This document shows positions 60,446 to 64,000 of a stretch of 64,000 nucleotides of DNA, in pieces. Position 1 is the stretch's first letter, and each line of letters opens with the position of its first letter. A program made the position numbers and the translations under genes. The notes beneath the pieces are model-generated. The model was not told the DNA's origin and ran no database searches. It saw only the letters and a program-made list of their open reading frames with translations. Source of the DNA: Microbacterium sorbitolivorans (GTDB lineage: Bacteria > Actinomycetota > Actinomycetes > Actinomycetales > Microbacteriaceae); contig NZ_KZ848473.1 of assembly GCF_003327285.1 (NCBI RefSeq), positions 930,001 to 994,000 on the forward strand, read 5' to 3'.

Positions 60446-61314
60446 TTCTCGTCGTACCAGGTACGGATCAGGTGGTGCGCGACCGACGCCCCACCCGGGA
60501 GCCGCACGTCGAGCTCGCCCGCGAGTCCGCGGCCGATCTCCTCGCGCGAGAACCAGCGCGACTCGATGATCTCCTCGCCGTCGGGCTTCACCGTCTGCTC
60601 GTCGACGATCGTCGCGTGGTAGCCGAGCATGAGCGAGCGCGGGAACGGCCACGCCTGCGAGGTGATGTAGGTGAGGTTGTCGACCTCCACGCCCGTCTCC
60701 TCGAGCAGCTCGCGGTGCACCGTGAGCTCGGCAGACTCCCCCGCCTCGACGAAGCCCGCGAAGCACGAGAACATCTCGCCCTTCCACGCCGCGTTGGCGC
60801 CGAGCAGCAGCTTGGTGCGGTCGCGATTGGTGATCGCGACGATCACGGCGGGATCCGTGCGGGGGAAGTGCTCGCGACCGCAGGAGGCGCACCGGCGCGC
60901 CCAGCCGGCCATCGTGATGGTCGTCGCGGATCCGCAGCGCGGGCAGAACGGCGAGTCGGCGAGCCAGCGGCCGAGGGCGAGCCCCGAGACGAAGAGCGAT
61001 GACTCGAGCCCGTCGAGCGACGCCCCGATGGTGCGGTAGGAGGTCCACTCGCCGCGCGCCGGATCCGGTGCCTCGCCGCCGAAGACGGCGAGCAGGTAGG
61101 CCTGGCCCGCGCGGTCGCGGCCGAGGAAGGCCCAGGTCGCGTCGCTCGCGACGTCGGCCGGATCCGCAAACGCGATCGTGCCGCCCGCGATGGGCGCCTG
61201 GTCGCCGGCGATCTGCACCACGCGCGTCAGCGGATCGTTCCGCAACCGGTCGATGAGCCCCTCGTCGGTGCGCTCGTGTGCGCTGGTGTCGAATGCATCG
61301 GCGAGATCGATCAT
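60442..61314 (-). CDS. nudC: NAD+ diphosphatase / NAD-cap RNA decapping enzyme
   Basis: A 290-residue Nudix hydrolase. The N-terminal domain is followed by a four-Cys zinc ribbon (FCPRCGSATTI ... RCASCGREHFPR) and the Nudix box GFVEAGESAELTVHRELLEETGVEV, then the NudC-specific SQAWPFPRSLMLGYHA. It cleaves NADH/NAD+ to NMN and AMP and removes NAD caps from RNA. GAGAGGAC precedes the ATG. It is coupled to uvrD2, as in mycobacteria. Confidence 0.96.
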   Translation of the reverse strand: MIDLADAFDTSAHERTDEGLIDRLRNDPLTRVVQIAGDQAPIAGGTIAFADPADVASDATWAFLGRDRAGQAYLLAVFGGEAPDPARGEWTSYRTIGASLDGLESSLFVSGLALGRWLADSPFCPRCGSATTITMAGWARRCASCGREHFPRTDPAVIVAITNRDRTKLLLGANAAWKGEMFSCFAGFVEAGESAELTVHRELLEETGVEVDNLTYITSQAWPFPRSLMLGYHATIVDEQTVKPDGEEIIESRWFSREEIGRGLAGELDVRLPGGASVAHHLIRTWYDEK

Positions 61315-61399
61315 CGATGTCCTCTCGGTTGGGGCTTCCTGCGCGGATTCCTGCGTGGCGTGGTGGCCGCGCCCATGCTGTCCGCCTAGTCTGGGCGGC

Positions 61400-62632
61400 A
61401 TGGCACGTTCCCTTCTCACTCTAGCCGCGGCCGCTTCGGCGGCCCTGCCCGATGTCGGGATCGAGGGGGTCCGCCAGCTGACCACCGCGACGTCCGGTCG
61501 CTACGACGCCGCGCTCGTGACGCTCGAAGGCGGCGAGGATCTCGTCGCCCGCGTTCCCACCTCGGCCGATGCCCTCTCCGATGTCGAGAGCGAATTGATC
61601 GCCCTCCGCGCCCTCACCGCGGGCGCCCGCGAGGTCATGGGCTTCGACGCGCCCGAGCTGCGCGGCACGGCCCCGTTCGACGACACCCGCGTGATCGTGA
61701 CGACCTACCTGCGCGGCTATCACGTCGAGGCCGCCCACATTCCCGCCGGCCGCGGCGTCGCCGACGCCATCGGCCGCGCGATCGGCCGCGTGCACGACCT
61801 GCCGCAATCGGTCGTGCGGAGCGCGGGGCTTCCCGTGCGCTCCCCCGCCGCCGCGCGCGCCGACCTCGAGCGGCTGCTCGACGCCGTCGGCCGGAGCGGG
61901 CGCGTGCCCGTGCGGCTGATGGTGCGCTGGCGCGAGGCCGTCGAGGACGACAGGCTCTGGGACTACGATTCCCGCGTCGTGCTCGGCGGAACCCAGTCGA
62001 CCTCGTTCGTGCTGCGCGACGCCGCCGACGGAACCCCGCAGGTCGCGGGCGTGCTCGACTGGCAGGGGCTGTCGATCGGCGACCCCGCGCTCGACCTGCA
62101 CTGGAGCGCGGGCGCCCCCGACGCCGTCGAGGACATCTTCGCGGCCTACGCCGATGCCTCCGTGCGTGCGCCCGACCGCGCACTGCGCGTGCGCGCGCGG
62201 CTGCACGCCGAGCTCGAGTTCGCCCGCTGGCTGGTGCACGGCCTCGAGGCGCACCGCCCCGACATCGTCGACGACGCGGCCGAGCTCATGGACTCGCTGT
62301 CGGCCGGCCTCGCCGGCGACGCGCTGCTCGCCGACCTGCCGCGGCAGGATCGCGGCGACATGAGCGAGGCGATCGCGATTCTCGACCGCGTGCCGCGCGA
62401 CGTGCGCGCGTCGGCCGATACCTCGATGCACACCGACGCGTTCGACCCGAACGACCTCATGCTGCACACCGACGAGACGTGGGACGCGGCGCCGCCGCCC
62501 CACGCCCGCACGGAGGCGTCGACCGAGTCGATCGACGTAACCCAGCCGGTCGACGCCGTCGCGCAGGGCGACGACCCGATGGATCCGGTGGACGTCACCC
62601 AGCCGATCGGGCTGCGTCCCGACCCCTCGTAG
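61400..62632 (+). CDS. Aminoglycoside-phosphotransferase-fold protein, probable pseudokinase
   Basis: A 410-residue protein with the APH/choline-kinase fold: GRYDAALVTLEGGEDLVARVP, IGRAIGRVHDLPQSVVR, and the metal-binding Asp220 in AGVLDWQGLSIGDPALDL. Where active members have the catalytic HGDxxxxN loop this one reads VVLGGTQSTSFVL (residues 193-205), lacking His, Asp and Asn. It may therefore bind nucleotide or a ligand without phosphotransfer. The C-terminal 90 residues are acidic and contain two VTQP repeats (IDVTQPVD and VDVTQPIG). TAGTCT lies seven bases before the ATG (leaderless). It occupies the place of the Rv3200c channel in mycobacteria. Confidence 0.82.
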   Translation: MARSLLTLAAAASAALPDVGIEGVRQLTTATSGRYDAALVTLEGGEDLVARVPTSADALSDVESELIALRALTAGAREVMGFDAPELRGTAPFDDTRVIVTTYLRGYHVEAAHIPAGRGVADAIGRAIGRVHDLPQSVVRSAGLPVRSPAAARADLERLLDAVGRSGRVPVRLMVRWREAVEDDRLWDYDSRVVLGGTQSTSFVLRDAADGTPQVAGVLDWQGLSIGDPALDLHWSAGAPDAVEDIFAAYADASVRAPDRALRVRARLHAELEFARWLVHGLEAHRPDIVDDAAELMDSLSAGLAGDALLADLPRQDRGDMSEAIAILDRVPRDVRASADTSMHTDAFDPNDLMLHTDETWDAAPPPHARTEASTESIDVTQPVDAVAQGDDPMDPVDVTQPIGLRPDPS

Positions 62633-64000
62633 CCGCGCGCCACCGCTCGACGATCTCGCGCTCGTCTGCGGGGTGCGTATCGCGCAGGACGAGGTCGTCG
62701 GGGACGTAGTAGAGCACCGCGTCGATCTGATCGAGCGGCACGCCGTGGCGGCGATGGTAGGCGAGGCGGTAGAGCGCCAGCTGGAGCATGCGATCGGTCT
62801 TCTCGGCGTCGGTGCGCGGCGCCTTGCCGGTCTTCCAGTCGACGATCTCGATGCGGTCGCCGCGACGGTAGACGGCGTCGAGCTTGCAGATCATGATGTG
62901 CGGCGGCCGCCCCTCGTCGAGCTCGAGGGCGAAGTCGACCTCGGTCTCGACCTCGACCGGCTCGAGCCCGGCCCACTCGCTGCGCTCGAACGTCGCGCGC
63001 AGCGCCGCGAGGTCGCGCTCGTCGTCGGCTGACGCCGCCGCGACGCCCGACCACTCCTCGCCGTCGTCGAGATCCCACAGCGCGTCGTCGGGCGAGGCCG
63101 CCGAACCGGCGAGGCCCGAGCGCTGCTCGACCCACTGGTGAAAGAGCGTGCCGAGGCGCGTCTGGCGGTAGGGCCGCTCGGGCATGGGGCGCTCGAGCTC
63201 GCCGATCGTGCCCTCAAAGTCGACGACGTAGTCCTTGAACTTCGAGGCCGGAACGCGCACGGGGATCGCGAGCGCCGCGGCGCGATTCTTCTCGTCGCGC
63301 TCGGCGAGGAGGCGGCGGATCTCGGGCGTCATCTCGGCGGCCGCGGCCGCGCGGACCTCGGCGGCGGCCCGCTCGACGGCGCCGCGGCGAGCGCCGAGCG
63401 GGTCGAGCGGCCACTGGGCCGTGGCCCCGTCGCCCTCGTAGGGGTTCTCCGCCGTCTTCTCGAGCTCGGCGGTGACGAGCCGCGCGGCCTTCGCGCGCGC
63501 GGCGTAGCGCTCGCGCACCGCGGCATCGGCGAAGAGCGGGCGATCCTCGCCGGGCTCGCCGCCGTCGACGATCCCCGCGTCGGCCGCCTGCACGCGCGCC
63601 TCGATCTCCTGCAGGATTTCGTCGAGATAGGTGCTGGCCGCGCGCGGCCGCGTCTGCCCCGCCCAGTGGGATCCCGTGAGCAGCAGGTGCCCCCTCGCGC
63701 GGGTCACCGCGACGTAGGCGAGCCTGCGGTCTTCGCGCGCGGAGGCCTCGCGGACCGCCCCGCGGAAGGCGTCGAAGGCCTCCGCGAGCTCGGTCGTGAG
63801 CTCCTTGCGGGTCTCGTCCGTCACGATCGCGGGCGCGAGCCACTGGAACGACGGCCGCGCGGCCGAGTCGCCGCGGAACGGATCCGGGAGCTCGCCGGTC
63901 GCGAAGCCCGCCTGGAGGTCGCGCGGCGACGACGGGAGCTCGCCCGCCACCAGGCGCACGACGGCGACGGCGTCCCACTCGAGGCCCTTCGAGCCGTGGA
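62595..64000 (-). CDS. AdnB-like helicase-nuclease, C-terminal part (5' end outside window)
   Basis: The open frame runs without a start to the right edge, where it encodes helicase motif V HGSKGLEWDAVAVVRLV (the reverse strand of 63957-64000 continues the frame). Motif VI RRLAYVAVTRARGHLLLTG follows. The last 200 residues are a RecB-type PD-(D/E)XK nuclease: GTLFHQWVEQR, ICKLDAVYRRGDRIEIVDWKTGK (Asp and Lys of the active site) and LQLALYRLAY (Q-x3-Y). By position next to nudC this is AdnB, partner of AdnA in the double-strand-break resection machine of actinobacteria. It overlaps the pseudokinase gene end by 38 bases. Confidence 0.88.
   Translation of the reverse strand, partial: HGSKGLEWDAVAVVRLVAGELPSSPRDLQAGFATGELPDPFRGDSAARPSFQWLAPAIVTDETRKELTTELAEAFDAFRGAVREASAREDRRLAYVAVTRARGHLLLTGSHWAGQTRPRAASTYLDEILQEIEARVQAADAGIVDGGEPGEDRPLFADAAVRERYAARAKAARLVTAELEKTAENPYEGDGATAQWPLDPLGARRGAVERAAAEVRAAAAAEMTPEIRRLLAERDEKNRAAALAIPVRVPASKFKDYVVDFEGTIGELERPMPERPYRQTRLGTLFHQWVEQRSGLAGSAASPDDALWDLDDGEEWSGVAAASADDERDLAALRATFERSEWAGLEPVEVETEVDFALELDEGRPPHIMICKLDAVYRRGDRIEIVDWKTGKAPRTDAEKTDRMLQLALYRLAYHRRHGVPLDQIDAVLYYVPDDLVLRDTHPADEREIVERWRAATRGRDAARSAG

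Noticed and set aside
1..64000. CRISPR array, prophage or transposase genes
   Set aside because: No regularly spaced repeats, no capsid/integrase/transposase motifs were seen; the only mobile-looking items are the abiE cassette and the 75-base repeats.

Overview
The window is typical chromosomal DNA of a high-GC Gram-positive bacterium (about 68-70 % GC by eye). It most resembles Actinomycetota of the Microbacteriaceae/Micrococcales type. Signs are the UvrD2-NudC-AdnB DNA-repair neighbourhood with UPF0182, a PDZ-Lon protease and a zincin (the order known from mycobacteria), a short actinobacterial Tad pilus locus, ROK-type sugar control, GTG/TTG starts, ATGA/GTGA coupled genes and many apparently leaderless starts. 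It is gene-dense: no rRNA, CRISPR array, phage or transposase is visible, and no gap between genes exceeds about 300 bases.

Layout. 1-3.3 kb: end of a universal stress protein, a TRIC-type channel, an MmyB-like regulator divergent from a zinc alcohol dehydrogenase. 3.3-4.9 kb: a small foreign-looking cassette (AbiE-type toxin-antitoxin, toxin broken by an in-frame TAG) bracketed by a 36-bp copy of the dehydrogenase 3' end, next to tRNA-Gln. 5-6.6 kb: gltX. 6.6-14.2 kb: an amino-sugar (probably GlcNAc/chito-oligomer) locus with ROK repressor, ABC binding protein and two permeases, ROK sugar kinase, a fumarylacetoacetase-like enzyme and a divergent GH20 hexosaminidase. 14.2-19.6 kb: ilvE, leuB, an MFS exporter fused into the leuB transcript, serA. 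19.7-21.8 kb: prfB with two small membrane proteins, and tRNA-Leu. 21.9-26.4 kb: Tad pilus genes. 26.4-32 kb: an RNB ribonuclease and a binding-protein-dependent ABC importer, separated by a 51-bp perfect palindrome.

32-40 kb: rdgB-rph-murD2-murL (an alternative route to D-Glu in peptidoglycan), pncB, a DUF3039 protein and an ABC-2 exporter. 40-46.8 kb: cell-wall polymer genes (nucleotidyltransferase, GT2, three CDP-glycerol-phosphotransferase-like enzymes) with an XRE regulator. 46.8-50.4 kb: HtrA-type protease, aminotransferase, nitrilase. 50.4-52.3 kb: two identical initiator tRNA genes enclosing a lipoprotein gene flanked by 75-bp inverted repeats, then a cupredoxin lipoprotein. 52.3-64 kb: UPF0182, PDZ-Lon protease, zincin, a solitary RiPP-type leader-binding protein, UvrD2, NudC, an APH-fold pseudokinase and the 3' part of an AdnB-like helicase-nuclease running off the right edge.

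Most interesting items: the AbiE cassette with its 36-bp direct repeats and interrupted toxin; the tRNA-fMet/75-bp inverted-repeat/lipoprotein arrangement; the 51-bp perfect palindrome; the murD2-murL pair; the degenerate catalytic loop of the 61.4-kb kinase-like protein; and the strong excess of the palindrome GGATCC across genes and all reading frames.
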